Below, in pieces: positions 42,390 through 51,257 of a stretch of 64,000 nucleotides of DNA (its first letter is position 1; each line of letters starts with the position of its first letter). The translations under genes were made by a program, and so were the position numbers. Where the stretch lies: contig JAEUJQ010000032.1 of the NCBI GenBank assembly GCA_016793095.1, positions 310,001-374,000 of the forward strand, in the 5' to 3' direction. Source of the DNA: Myxococcaceae bacterium (GTDB lineage: Bacteria > Myxococcota > Myxococcia > Myxococcales > Myxococcaceae). The notes beneath the pieces were generated by a model, which worked only from the letters and a program-made list of their open reading frames with translations, was not told where the DNA came from and made no database searches.

Positions 42390-43166
42390 ATGGTCGCCCT
42401 CATCACCGGAGCCTCGTCAGGCCTCGGCGAGCAGTTCGCCCACCGCTTCGCGAGAGACGGCCACGACGTCATCCTGGTCGCGCGCAACGAGGCACGCCTC
42501 AACGCGCTGGCCGAGCGACTGCGGACCAACGCCGTGCGCACCTTCGTGATGCCGTTCGACCTCGCCGACCCGAAGACGCCGCAGCGCCTCTTCGACGCGG
42601 TGAAGGAGAAAGGCCTCGAGGTGGATTTCCTGGTGAACAACGCCGGCTTCGGCACCAACGGGCCGTTCCTCGACCTCGACCTCGCGCGCGAGCTCGAGAT
42701 GGTGCAGGTGAACTGCGCGGCGCTGCTCGAGCTCTGTCACCGCTTCGTGGGGCCGATGCGGGCGCGGGGCCGGGGGCGGGTGCTGAACATCGCGTCCACC
42801 GCGGGCTTTCAGCCGGGGCCCTTCATGGCGACGTACTACGCGTCCAAGGCCTTCGTGGTGAGCTTCAGCGAAGCGCTCGCGGACGAGCTGAAGGGCACCG
42901 GGGTCACCGTCACCGTGAGCTGCCCCGGCGCGACCGCCACCGGGTTCGCGAAGACGTCGGGAAACGACAAGTCGCGGCTCTTCCAGCGGCCAGGCGTCGC
43001 GAAGGCCGAGGACGTCGTGCACGCCGCGTACGAGGCGATGATGCAGGGCGAGACGACCGTGGTGCACGGGCTGATGAACTACCTCGCCTACCAGTCGCTG
43101 CGGCTGGCCCCTCGCACGGTGGCGCGGTCCATCGCGGCGACGCTCAACAAGCCCCCCGGCAGCTGA
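42390..43166 (+). CDS. Short-chain dehydrogenase/reductase
   Basis: 258 residues. NAD(P) motif TGASSGLGEQFA near the start, NNAG (VNNAGFGTNG), catalytic Ser in NIASTAGF and YYASK as YX3K. The C-terminal segment resembles DltE/SadH-type SDRs. Start ATG 42390 has a strong GGAGGAG site. Reduces or oxidises a small alcohol/ketone; substrate unknown. It is convergent with the barrel-protein gene. Confidence 0.9.
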   Translation: MVALITGASSGLGEQFAHRFARDGHDVILVARNEARLNALAERLRTNAVRTFVMPFDLADPKTPQRLFDAVKEKGLEVDFLVNNAGFGTNGPFLDLDLARELEMVQVNCAALLELCHRFVGPMRARGRGRVLNIASTAGFQPGPFMATYYASKAFVVSFSEALADELKGTGVTVTVSCPGATATGFAKTSGNDKSRLFQRPGVAKAEDVVHAAYEAMMQGETTVVHGLMNYLAYQSLRLAPRTVARSIAATLNKPPGS

Positions 43167-43904
43167 TCAGTCGATCGGGAACACCCAGCCGACGAGCAGC
43201 GTGGCGCCATAGCGCGGCGCTCCGACGAGTCCGTACTCGCCCGCGAGCCCGACCGACAGGTACCGGTCGATACGAACCCGCGCGCCGGCCCGCACCGAGA
43301 ACCCGAAGCCGGACGACTTGTACGTGCCCGGCAGTCCATCGACGCTGACCTCGGCCGTCGCGAGCTGCACGTCGCCCAGCACGTCGGCGAACGGCGTGAC
43401 GCGACCGAGCGTGTACTCGCCGCCCAGGCCGAAGCGGATCACCCACAGCGAGAGCGACCTGGGGCTGACCTGAAGCGGGGCACCCACCAGCGGGCTGCCG
43501 GTCGCCTCCACGGAGCCATCGAGCGCGCCCTGCCGGAACTGGGCGAAGGGCTTCTGCAGGCCGAGCGTGAAGCGCACGTGGCTCTGGATGGCGCGCGCCT
43601 CCCAGGCGGGCCCCGCGGTGATGAGCGCGCGCTGGTTCGGCCCTCCGAAAGGCGCGCCCAGACCCGTCGCGCCCGCGACGCCCGCCGCCTCGCCGGACTG
43701 GAAGACGAGGGGCATCGAAGAGGGATCGACCACGCCTCCCATGAAGCCCATCGTGAGCTCGTACGCGAAGGTCGGCTCGGGCTCCCGCGCGGGCTTCGTC
43801 ACCTTCGCGTCACGAACCTCGTCGTCCTGCCAGCGCTCCTCGGCGCGCGCCGACGCCGACAGGAGCACCACGCCGCACAGCACCACCACTCGTTGGATGT
43901 GCAT
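43167..43904 (-). CDS. Outer-membrane beta-barrel protein
   Basis: 245 residues with a signal peptide (VVVLCGVVLLSASARAEE). Repeated amphipathic strands (YELTMGFMGGV, RFGLGGEYTLGRVTPFADV, FGFSVRAGARVRI, RYLSVGLAGEYGLV) and a terminal strand ending in aromatic/hydrophobic residues (TLLVGWVFPID) fit an eight- to ten-strand barrel. The last strand lacks the classic terminal Phe but is otherwise typical. Role unknown. Confidence 0.78.
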   Translation of the reverse strand: MHIQRVVVLCGVVLLSASARAEERWQDDEVRDAKVTKPAREPEPTFAYELTMGFMGGVVDPSSMPLVFQSGEAAGVAGATGLGAPFGGPNQRALITAGPAWEARAIQSHVRFTLGLQKPFAQFRQGALDGSVEATGSPLVGAPLQVSPRSLSLWVIRFGLGGEYTLGRVTPFADVLGDVQLATAEVSVDGLPGTYKSSGFGFSVRAGARVRIDRYLSVGLAGEYGLVGAPRYGATLLVGWVFPID

Positions 43905-44082
43905 GGCTGCGAACCAGAGCAATCTCGCGGCCGCGGCCAACTCCGCGAGGGCTGGGCAGCGTGACCGACCCATGACGCGGGCAGGCCGGCGACCCCGACA
44001 CCGCTGCCTGCCTCCCCGGCGACGCACTGCGAAGCGCGCGACGCACCTGAAACACCGCGCCGGGGAGAGCGTAGGGTGAGGC

Positions 44083-45078
44083 ATGTTCACGGACTTCGCG
44101 AACGTCTGGTCTCCCGTCACCCTGGCGAAGCGGCTCGGGAAGACGCCGCTGCCGGTGCGGTTCGCTGGAGAGAACCTGGTCTTCTTCCGCGACCAGCAAG
44201 GGGTGGCCCACGCCCTGCTCGACCGCTGCCCGCACCGCGGCGTGAAGCTGTCGCTGGGCAAGGTCACCGACGACGGCTGCCTGCGCTGCCCCTTCCACGC
44301 GTGGGAGTTCGACGGCCAGGGCCGGGCCACCCACATTCCCCTCAACCCCGACGCGAAGAAGGAGCGCCTGGGCGCGACGGCGGTGCCCACGCGGGAGCTC
44401 GGCGGCCTGCTGTGGGTCTACACGGCTCCCGGCGTCGAGGCGCCGGTCGAGCCCATCGTGCCCGAGGCGCTGACGCAGCCTGGCCTCTCGCGCACCTTCC
44501 TCGAGGTCGACTGGAACGCCGACTGGACGCGGGCGATGGAGAACATGCTCGACTCGCCGCACGTCCCCTTCCTGCACGCCGCCACCATCGGCCGCTTCGT
44601 GAAGCCGCTCCTCAAGCGCGACTCCTCGATGCACATCGAGTGGGAAGACACGCCGTACGGTGGCCGCACGACCTCGTCCATCGACGGCAACCCCGATGGC
44701 GGCGCCGGGCTGCAGTTCTACGCCCCGAACACCATGGTGCTGACCATCCCCGTGCCGAACGAGGTCTTCCGCATGCACTCCATCTGCGTGCCCATCGAGA
44801 CCGGGAGGGTGCGCATGATCATCATCGGCGCGCGCTCGTTCGCCCGCCTCCCGCTGCTCAACCCGTTCTTCAACCGCTCGAACGCGAAGATCGCCGCCGA
44901 AGACCGCGCCGTCGTCGAGTCGTCGTGGCCCGTCGTCGTTCCGCCGGCGAACGAGGAGCGCTCGGTGCGCACCGACAAGGCGACGCTGCGCTTCCGCAAG
45001 TACTACTTCGAGAAGCTCAAGGGCACGTCCGCCGAACCGCGGCCGCCCTCGGGGCTCCGGCTCGTGCAGTCGAGCTGA
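44083..45078 (+). CDS. Rieske non-heme iron oxygenase
   Basis: 331 residues. The Rieske [2Fe-2S] motif is CPHRG (Cys49, His51) and CPFHAW (Cys69, His72). Mononuclear iron ligands are likely Asp157, His160 and His165 in NMLDSPHVPFLHA. The C-terminal catalytic domain is short and beta-rich. Relatives include oxygenases of aromatic, sterol and chlorophyll-like substrates. No ferredoxin reductase gene lies next to it. Confidence 0.88.
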   Translation: MFTDFANVWSPVTLAKRLGKTPLPVRFAGENLVFFRDQQGVAHALLDRCPHRGVKLSLGKVTDDGCLRCPFHAWEFDGQGRATHIPLNPDAKKERLGATAVPTRELGGLLWVYTAPGVEAPVEPIVPEALTQPGLSRTFLEVDWNADWTRAMENMLDSPHVPFLHAATIGRFVKPLLKRDSSMHIEWEDTPYGGRTTSSIDGNPDGGAGLQFYAPNTMVLTIPVPNEVFRMHSICVPIETGRVRMIIIGARSFARLPLLNPFFNRSNAKIAAEDRAVVESSWPVVVPPANEERSVRTDKATLRFRKYYFEKLKGTSAEPRPPSGLRLVQSS

Positions 45079-45111
45079 CCCGGGCGCCAGAGCGGTGCAA
45101 GCTCACCATCC

Positions 45112-45576
45112 GTGCTCGGCGCCGCGCTCCTGTCGACGTTCCACCTGCTCGCCCTCGCCGTCGGCCTGCCCGGCGTGGTGATGCGCGGGCGCGCGCTGAG
45201 GCGGCTCGCGACCGACCCCTCTGCCGTCGACGACGTCCTCTTCGCGGACAACCTGTGGGGCCTCGCGGCGCTGGCGTGGATCGGCACCGGCCTCGCGCGC
45301 ATGTTGGGCGACTTCGAGAAGGGCCCGGGCTTCTACCTCAGCAGCGACTCGTTCCTGGTGAAGCTGGGGCTGCTGGGCGTCGCGATGACGCTCGAGCTGT
45401 GGCCGATGGTCACCTTCATCCGCTGGCGGGTGAAGAAGGCGAAGGGCCAGCCGCTCGACACCTCGAAGGCGCGGGCGCTCGCCACCGTGAACTCGGTCGA
45501 GGTCGGGCTCACGGTGGCCATCCCCTTCGTCGCGTCGATGATGGCGCGGGGCATCGGCTTCACCTGGTTCGCCTGA
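45112..45576 (+). CDS. DUF2214-family membrane protein
   Basis: 154 residues from GTG 45112, 33 bp after the Rieske stop. Four hydrophobic segments with conserved DNLWGLAALAWIGTGLARMLG and the charged KGPGFYLSSDSFLVKLGLLG stretch typical of DUF2214. Function unknown. Its 3' end overlaps the convergent propeller gene by 17 bp. Confidence 0.85.
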   Translation: MLGAALLSTFHLLALAVGLPGVVMRGRALRRLATDPSAVDDVLFADNLWGLAALAWIGTGLARMLGDFEKGPGFYLSSDSFLVKLGLLGVAMTLELWPMVTFIRWRVKKAKGQPLDTSKARALATVNSVEVGLTVAIPFVASMMARGIGFTWFA

Positions 45577-47179
45577 CGCCGCCCTCGCCGACGATGCGCA
45601 CGCCGTGGATCTGGTTGCTCCGCGTGCCCAGCACGAGCAGGTCGTCGAACACCGCAGGGCTCGCCTCGATGTCGCCCGACAACTTCACGGTGGCCACCTC
45701 ACGGCCGGTGCGCGCGTGCAGGAGCCGCAGCAGCCCGCCGATGCCGCCCTGCAGGAGATAGCTCTCGCCGTCCTCGTCCTTCACGAGCGTGGGCGTCGAC
45801 CAGGCGTACTGCGGCAGCTCGAACCGCCACACCTCCTGGCCGGTGGCCTTGTCGAGCGCGAGCACGAGGCCGTCCTCGGGGCCGGGGCACCGCGCGATGG
45901 TGAAGAAGACGAGGTCGGCGACATCGCCCGAGCCGATGGCCGGCGTCGCGAAGAGGCCCGCGTCGATCTTCTTCGGTGACAGCGCCCCGCGGCACTCGAA
46001 CGAGTTGGTCCACTCCACCGCGCCGGTGAGCGCGTCGAGGCGCCGCAGGTGCGAGAAGCCCCTGGGGCCCGTCTTGTCCACCTCGCAGCCGGTGAAGAGG
46101 GCCGGCCGCTCGAGCGAGGTGTCGAGCGCGAGGCTGGCGTCGGTGTCGTCGCCCGCCGCGAAGGCCCACAGCGGCGAGAACGTGCGCAGGTCGACAGCCT
46201 GGAGCGTGCCGCCGTTGTCGGCGAAGAAGGCGAGCCACCCGAGCGCCGACATCGAGTTCTCGACGCCGAAGTGCTGGCTCGACTCCTCCTTGTACCGGTA
46301 GCGCACGACCTCGGGCGCCACCTTCAGGGTGAGCGCGATGGGGTCGAAGTCGGTGTGCAGCTTGAGCAGGTAGATGAGGCCGTTCTCGCCGCCGACGACG
46401 TAGGTGTCGGTCGCGCGGTTGAGCAGGCCGGACGAGTCGAAGGCGCCCCACTCGCGGCGCGGCGCCTCCTTGTCGGCGCCGGGCAGGAAGAAGACCTCGC
46501 GGTGGCCGATGAGCTCGTAGACGCGCAGGCCGATGGGCACGCTCTCGGGAATGCCCTGGCCCACGAAGAGCAGCGGGTAGCCGCGCGGGTCGAGCGACAC
46601 GCTGCCCTTGATGGGGTTGCCGGTGACGATGGCCGGGCGCGTGGGCTTGCCGGTGGCGAGGTCGAGGAAGTGAACGCGGCCGTCGAGGCTGCCCTGAATG
46701 ACCTCGACGAAGCCGGCCTGGCGGGTGCGCGCCTTGAGCTTCGGCATCGAGTGCCGCACGACGTCGGGCCAGCGCACGATGGCTGGCTGGCCCGTCCAGC
46801 CCGAGCCGCCGAACCAGGGCGCGCGGCTCTGGCCGGTCTGGTGCGTCCACACGAGCTCGAGCGCCACCGGCTTTCTGGGCACCCGGCCGAACGCGCCGCC
46901 GCTCCGGGACGGGCCACCGCGGAAGGTGAAGACGCCGTCGACGGTCGAGTACGTCTCGGGGAACACCTGTCGGTCGCCCTCGGGCACGCCCGCGTCACGC
47001 AGGAGCGCGCGCTTGAGCGTGGTGAGTGACTCGGGCTGCGCCTCGGCGTCGAACCAGCTGGGGCGGGACGGGGCGGGGGGCGCGGGCGGTGGCGCCTCGA
47101 CCTTCGGCGGAGGCGGAGGCGGGACGACGCTCTTCGGGCTCGCGCAGGCGACGACGACGAGGAGTGGCGACCAACGCAC
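45560..47179 (-). CDS. PQQ-like beta-propeller lipoprotein
   Basis: 539 residues. Signal with lipobox VVACAS, a Pro-rich linker and then propeller blades (HFLDLATGKPTRPAIVTG, LQAVDLRTFSPLWAFAAG, LVLALDKATGQEVWRFELP, LLHARTGREVATVKLSG). Such eight-bladed PQQ-like repeats are usually scaffold or binding domains; a cofactor is not proven. A Cys pair (FTGCEVDK, SFECRG) may bridge. Single gene. Confidence 0.85.
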   Translation of the reverse strand: MRWSPLLVVVACASPKSVVPPPPPPKVEAPPPAPPAPSRPSWFDAEAQPESLTTLKRALLRDAGVPEGDRQVFPETYSTVDGVFTFRGGPSRSGGAFGRVPRKPVALELVWTHQTGQSRAPWFGGSGWTGQPAIVRWPDVVRHSMPKLKARTRQAGFVEVIQGSLDGRVHFLDLATGKPTRPAIVTGNPIKGSVSLDPRGYPLLFVGQGIPESVPIGLRVYELIGHREVFFLPGADKEAPRREWGAFDSSGLLNRATDTYVVGGENGLIYLLKLHTDFDPIALTLKVAPEVVRYRYKEESSQHFGVENSMSALGWLAFFADNGGTLQAVDLRTFSPLWAFAAGDDTDASLALDTSLERPALFTGCEVDKTGPRGFSHLRRLDALTGAVEWTNSFECRGALSPKKIDAGLFATPAIGSGDVADLVFFTIARCPGPEDGLVLALDKATGQEVWRFELPQYAWSTPTLVKDEDGESYLLQGGIGGLLRLLHARTGREVATVKLSGDIEASPAVFDDLLVLGTRSNQIHGVRIVGEGGVRRTR

Positions 47180-47355
47180 CGGAAGAGCAGCTTAGCCCTC
47201 GCCCAGCCTGATGACACCGGACGCCGGGAGCCGTGCCCTTCGGGGACAACGCGGTGTTCGACCGGCCAGCGGTCTGGGGCAGCCTCACGGCCGGCCCAGA
47301 CGAACACTCCGGGCCGCGAACGAAGGCGTGGGCACAGCAGACACGAGTGGGCGGA

Positions 47356-49674
47356 TCATCGGCGTCGCCGCAGGCAGGTGAGCGCGAAGACGAGCCAGAG
47401 CCCTCCATCGCCCGACACCGACGAGCAGCCGGTGTTCGCCGCGACGCCGCCGGGCCGCCCGCCTGCGGTGCCGCCTGAACCACCCGTGCCCGATGAGCCG
47501 CCGCCCGTCGCAGGTGCGCCCCCGCCCGTGCCTGACATTCCACCGCCGGGGCCGCTCAACCCTCCGCCGGTGCCTGAGGTTCCGCCGCCGGTCCCCGACA
47601 CGCCGCCGCCGGTCCCCGACATGCCGCCGCCGGTCCCCGACATGCCGCCGCCGGTCCCCGAGGTTCCGCCACCGGTGCCCGAGGTTCCTCCACCCGTGCC
47701 CGACGCTCCTCCGCCCGTACCGGACATGCCGCCGCCGGTGCCACTCATGCCGCCAGCCGCGCCTCCACCGGTGCCCGACGTGCCGCCGCCGGTCCCGCTC
47801 ATGCCGCCGCCGGTCCCGCTCATGCCGCCGCCGGTCCCGCTCATCCCGCCGCCGGTCCCGCTCATCCCGCCAGCCGCGCCTCCGCCGGTACCCGCCGAGC
47901 CTCCGCCGGTTCCTCCGCTCGGTGACGTGCCGTAGCGCCACGCGCGCGTGATGGCGACCTCGTCGAGCTCTCCGTCGAACGCGCCGTCTCCATTCGGGCA
48001 CGCCGCGCGGGCTCCGGGCGCACCGATGCTCAGTACGTCGTTCGTCCCTGCGAGCGTCGCGGGGGCGCGCACGACGCGGTTCGTCTCCACGCCGTTCACC
48101 AGGAACACCATCGTCCCGCTGGCGGCGTCGTACTGGAAGGCGACGTGCGTCCACTGGCCGAGGGGAGCGGCCGCCATCGAGCGGATGTCGTACTGCACGC
48201 CTCCAGCGACCCGCACGCGCGCCTGGAATGAGCGGTCCTCCTCGAGCACGAGGCTGTACGCGCCGTTGATGTTCGGCTTGCCCAGCAGCATCCGGTAGTT
48301 GTTGTTCGCGTCGCAGTTCGGCTCCGTGCGCGGCTTGAGCGACAGCTCGACGGTGATGGCGTTGACGGGCAGCAGGCTCGTCGCGTGCGGCACCTCGACC
48401 CGCCCCGACAGGCCGTCGAACGAGATCGCCTTGCCGACCCGCCCGTTGTTCCGCGCAGGGTACGACGCGCCGCCGCGCAGCGTGCCAGTGTTCGAGTAGC
48501 CCGAGCTGTCGGCCGTGCGCGCGCGGTCGTAGGTGCCCTGCGCGGTGACGAACTCGTTGAAGTGCCACATGCCCGCGTAGCGGCCGTCGAGCGAGTCGTC
48601 GAAGACCACCTCGCCGTAGTTCGACGTGTTGCTGCCGAAGAAGGGCCACACGTCGATGCCCCGCGTGAGCGGGAGCGGCAGCGCGTTCATCGGCCCCGGC
48701 GACGAGAAGAACAACCGCACCGTGTCGTCCGTCGCGGGGTTCAGCGCGCCGTCGACGTGGGCGACCTGCCAGTTCGTCGGGTAGCCGATGAACGAGAGCG
48801 CGTTGCGTCGCGGGCCGCAGCCCGGCGGATCTTCGTTCGGCGGGTTCACCCGGCACGGCATGTTCACCGCGGTGAAGTTGACCGCCTCGCCGTCAGGGAA
48901 GATCCACGGGTAGCCGCCGTAGACGAGCTGCGTCGAGGTGAACGCGACGCCCGCCGGATCGCGCAGCGGGCGCTCGGCGATGCGGTAGCGGCCCTGCACC
49001 AGCGGGTCGGTGTTCATCGCGGCGATGGTCTTCGGCGCCGTCCACCCCGACAGCCCACAGGCCGTCTGGTTCACCGAGTAGACGATGGTGTCGATGGCGC
49101 CGGAGTTGTTCGGGTGGCCCTGCCAGACCAGCAGCTTCCCGTCGCGGGTGACGGAGGGTTCGATGCCCCGCAGCGTGGGCTGCAGCGGCGTCAGGGTCGA
49201 GTCAGTCCACGAGAAGCTCGAGACGGTGGCCTGCGCGGTGTTCGGGTTCGACACCACCACCTTCAGGCGCCGACGGCGCAGCACGTTGTTGGGGGCGGGC
49301 GTCTCGGCGTTCGAGTCGATGACGACGAAGTCGTAGCAGCGGTGGCTCCCGCCGGACGCGGGCGCACCCGAGGCGTTGCACGCGACCGGCTGCGCGGTCT
49401 CTTCACACATCGCGAGCGCGTTCTCGGCGCTCATCGCCGGCTGAATGAGCACGCCGGGCGAGAAGGCGTTCGAGAACGAAGGCGGTTGTCCGGCGGGCGT
49501 GCTCACCGCCTGGGGACGCAGCACCCGCGCTTCCCAGCCCGGGCCGGTGCGCACGATGAAGAGCCTGCCGTCGAACGAGACGTTGTGGCCGTTGCCGCCA
49601 AAGGGCGTCGACACCACGTTGGTGCTCGTCGCGGCGAGGGTGACGCTGGTGAGGAGAAGCGCGGGGGTGATCAT
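47356..49674 (-). CDS. LamG-type surface protein with Gly-rich spacer and MYXO-CTERM-like tail
   Basis: 772 residues from ATG 49674, giving a signal peptide (MITPALLLTSVTLAATS). The first 400 residues are beta-rich with propeller-like repeats (PSVTRDGKLLVWQGHPNN). A concanavalin/LamG domain follows (VEVPHATSLLPVNAITVELSL, WTHVAFQYDAASGTMVFLVNG, ELDEVAITRAWRYG). A spacer of GTGGG(M/A/V)S repeats leads to TGCSS, a short hydrophobic stretch (GLWLVFALTCL) and RRRR, the pattern of MYXO-CTERM sorting signals. Probably cell-surface and possibly carbohydrate-binding. Confidence 0.85.
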   Translation of the reverse strand: MITPALLLTSVTLAATSTNVVSTPFGGNGHNVSFDGRLFIVRTGPGWEARVLRPQAVSTPAGQPPSFSNAFSPGVLIQPAMSAENALAMCEETAQPVACNASGAPASGGSHRCYDFVVIDSNAETPAPNNVLRRRRLKVVVSNPNTAQATVSSFSWTDSTLTPLQPTLRGIEPSVTRDGKLLVWQGHPNNSGAIDTIVYSVNQTACGLSGWTAPKTIAAMNTDPLVQGRYRIAERPLRDPAGVAFTSTQLVYGGYPWIFPDGEAVNFTAVNMPCRVNPPNEDPPGCGPRRNALSFIGYPTNWQVAHVDGALNPATDDTVRLFFSSPGPMNALPLPLTRGIDVWPFFGSNTSNYGEVVFDDSLDGRYAGMWHFNEFVTAQGTYDRARTADSSGYSNTGTLRGGASYPARNNGRVGKAISFDGLSGRVEVPHATSLLPVNAITVELSLKPRTEPNCDANNNYRMLLGKPNINGAYSLVLEEDRSFQARVRVAGGVQYDIRSMAAAPLGQWTHVAFQYDAASGTMVFLVNGVETNRVVRAPATLAGTNDVLSIGAPGARAACPNGDGAFDGELDEVAITRAWRYGTSPSGGTGGGSAGTGGGAAGGMSGTGGGMSGTGGGMSGTGGGMSGTGGGTSGTGGGAAGGMSGTGGGMSGTGGGASGTGGGTSGTGGGTSGTGGGMSGTGGGMSGTGGGVSGTGGGTSGTGGGLSGPGGGMSGTGGGAPATGGGSSGTGGSGGTAGGRPGGVAANTGCSSVSGDGGLWLVFALTCLRRRR
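47470..47925 (-). repeat. Tandem repeat coding GTGGGxS spacer
   Basis: About 17-20 in-frame copies of a 21-bp unit encoding GTGGGMS and variants in the LamG protein gene. Copy-number variation by slippage is likely. Confidence 0.92.
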
Positions 49675-49813
49675 CGACTGCCTCCAGGACCGCCCTCGTA
49701 CAGGGTCTCGTGCGCCGTCCGCAATTCCAACTCGGGTCCTCGGGTGTGCACGCGAGGTGGCACCACTCTGCGGGGGTCTTGCCTGCATTCGTCCGACGCG
49801 CCATCACGGGGCC

Positions 49814-51055
49814 ATGCGCTCGTCGTTGCTGCTGCTCCTCGTCCTCGCCGCCGCCTGTGGGCCCCCGATGCCTGCTGCAGACGCCGGGAGCCCGGCAACG
49901 GACGCGGGGCTCGACCTGGTTGACGCTGGGAGCCCGGCGGACGCAGGAGCGGTGGACGCGGGCCCAGCGAGCGACGGTGGGCCGTTCATTCCAGTCGTCA
50001 TTCAAGCGAGCCTCTTCTGGAGCGACGCCGGCGTCGTCGATGACCCGCAGGTGGTGAGCTTCTCGAAGCTGATGCGGCTCGCCTCACACGACGACCACGG
50101 AGGGCGCCTGCTGTCCGAGTGGTTCCATCGCTTCGCGACGACGCCTCACAGCGAGCGGGCGCTGCCCGCCCAGTTCATCGACGAGGTCGCGCGCGTGCAG
50201 GGCGCCGACCCGTCACGCTGGGACCTGTCACGGCTGCCCTTCGTCATCACCGGGCTTCACAACCGCGTCGATCTCGCGGCGCTCGAGCCAGGCGGCCACT
50301 GCGGCGAGTTCCGCGTCTCGGCGGCCAGCACGGACCCGACGCTGCAGCCGTTCCACATGCTCTTCCTGTTCCGCCAGCCGCTCGAGGCCGACGACACGGT
50401 GAACGGCCGCGTCACCTGCGAAGGCACCGCGCGGCGCTGGGCGCAGCTCTCGACGCTCACCGGCCCGGCGCTCGACGCCGCGCTCAAGGCCACGTTCGCG
50501 CGGCGGCTCACCCGCGAGCACTTCCTGCTCATCGAGACCGTGGAGCAATCGCTGTCACCGTGGGAGTGGCGGCAGTGGGTGAAGGCGCCGTCGAGCTCGG
50601 GCCTGCCCTTCGTGCTCGAGAACCCGCCGCTCTTCCAGCAGCTCGACCTCGAGCGTCTGAATCAGCCGGGAGCGCTGCGCTCCTCGTTCCTGGCGTGGCT
50701 CGAGACGAACGCCGACGCTGCCGTCACCCGCCGCGCGCCGATTCCCGAGGCCTTCCGCCCGCCGTCCGTGCGCGCGGTCGCGGGGGTGCCGCGGCAGCCG
50801 CTATCGCTCGCGGGACTCGACGCGCAGGTGCTGGCGCGCCACCCCACCTTGCGGCAGCAGCTCGAGCTCGTCGGGTGCGCGGCCTGTCACACCGCCGACG
50901 CCGACTTCGTGCAGACGCGGGCCGACCGCTCCATCAGTCCCTTCTACGCGAAGGAGCTCGACGCGCGTGCGCGCCACCTCGAGCGTCTCTCGAGAGGGGA
51001 AGCGCCAACCGCGCCCTTCGGTCCTCTCCAGGCGATGCCCGCGCTGCCGCCCTGA
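49814..51055 (+). CDS. Cytochrome-like lipoprotein (one CXXCH)
   Basis: 413 residues from ATG 49814, giving lipobox LAAACG and a DAG-rich linker. The 350-residue body is not a known fold. A single CXXCH (GCAACHTADADF) near the C-terminus should bind heme c. It starts the plus-strand heme cluster, about 200 bp before the first EB_dh lipoprotein. Exposure outside the inner membrane is likely from the lipid anchor. Confidence 0.8.
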   Translation: MRSSLLLLLVLAAACGPPMPAADAGSPATDAGLDLVDAGSPADAGAVDAGPASDGGPFIPVVIQASLFWSDAGVVDDPQVVSFSKLMRLASHDDHGGRLLSEWFHRFATTPHSERALPAQFIDEVARVQGADPSRWDLSRLPFVITGLHNRVDLAALEPGGHCGEFRVSAASTDPTLQPFHMLFLFRQPLEADDTVNGRVTCEGTARRWAQLSTLTGPALDAALKATFARRLTREHFLLIETVEQSLSPWEWRQWVKAPSSSGLPFVLENPPLFQQLDLERLNQPGALRSSFLAWLETNADAAVTRRAPIPEAFRPPSVRAVAGVPRQPLSLAGLDAQVLARHPTLRQQLELVGCAACHTADADFVQTRADRSISPFYAKELDARARHLERLSRGEAPTAPFGPLQAMPALPP

Positions 51056-51107
51056 GCTGAATCCTCTTTCGCTCGTCAGCACTCTCACTCGCGAGTTCCT
51101 GACGGCG

Positions 51108-51125
51108 TGTCAGGTCGAGCTGACA
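51108..51125. promoter_or_regulatory. Palindrome upstream of the heme cluster
   Basis: tgtcag and ctgaca flank gtcgag, 16 of 18 bases symmetric, about 135 bp before the 51258 gene. A gcgc-ttttt-gcgc hairpin lies at 51167-51179. Either could be an operator or an attenuator element; neither is followed by a convincing T tract. Confidence 0.35.
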
Positions 51126-51257
51126 GTGCGCGCTGGCGTACAGCGACGCACGCGATCGAAGTGCAGGCGCTTTTTGCGCAGACGCAACGATTGCATTGGG
51201 AGTGCGCTTTTCCGCTGCCCCTGACCGGGGACTCCGGTTTGCACCGGCTCAGCCGCG

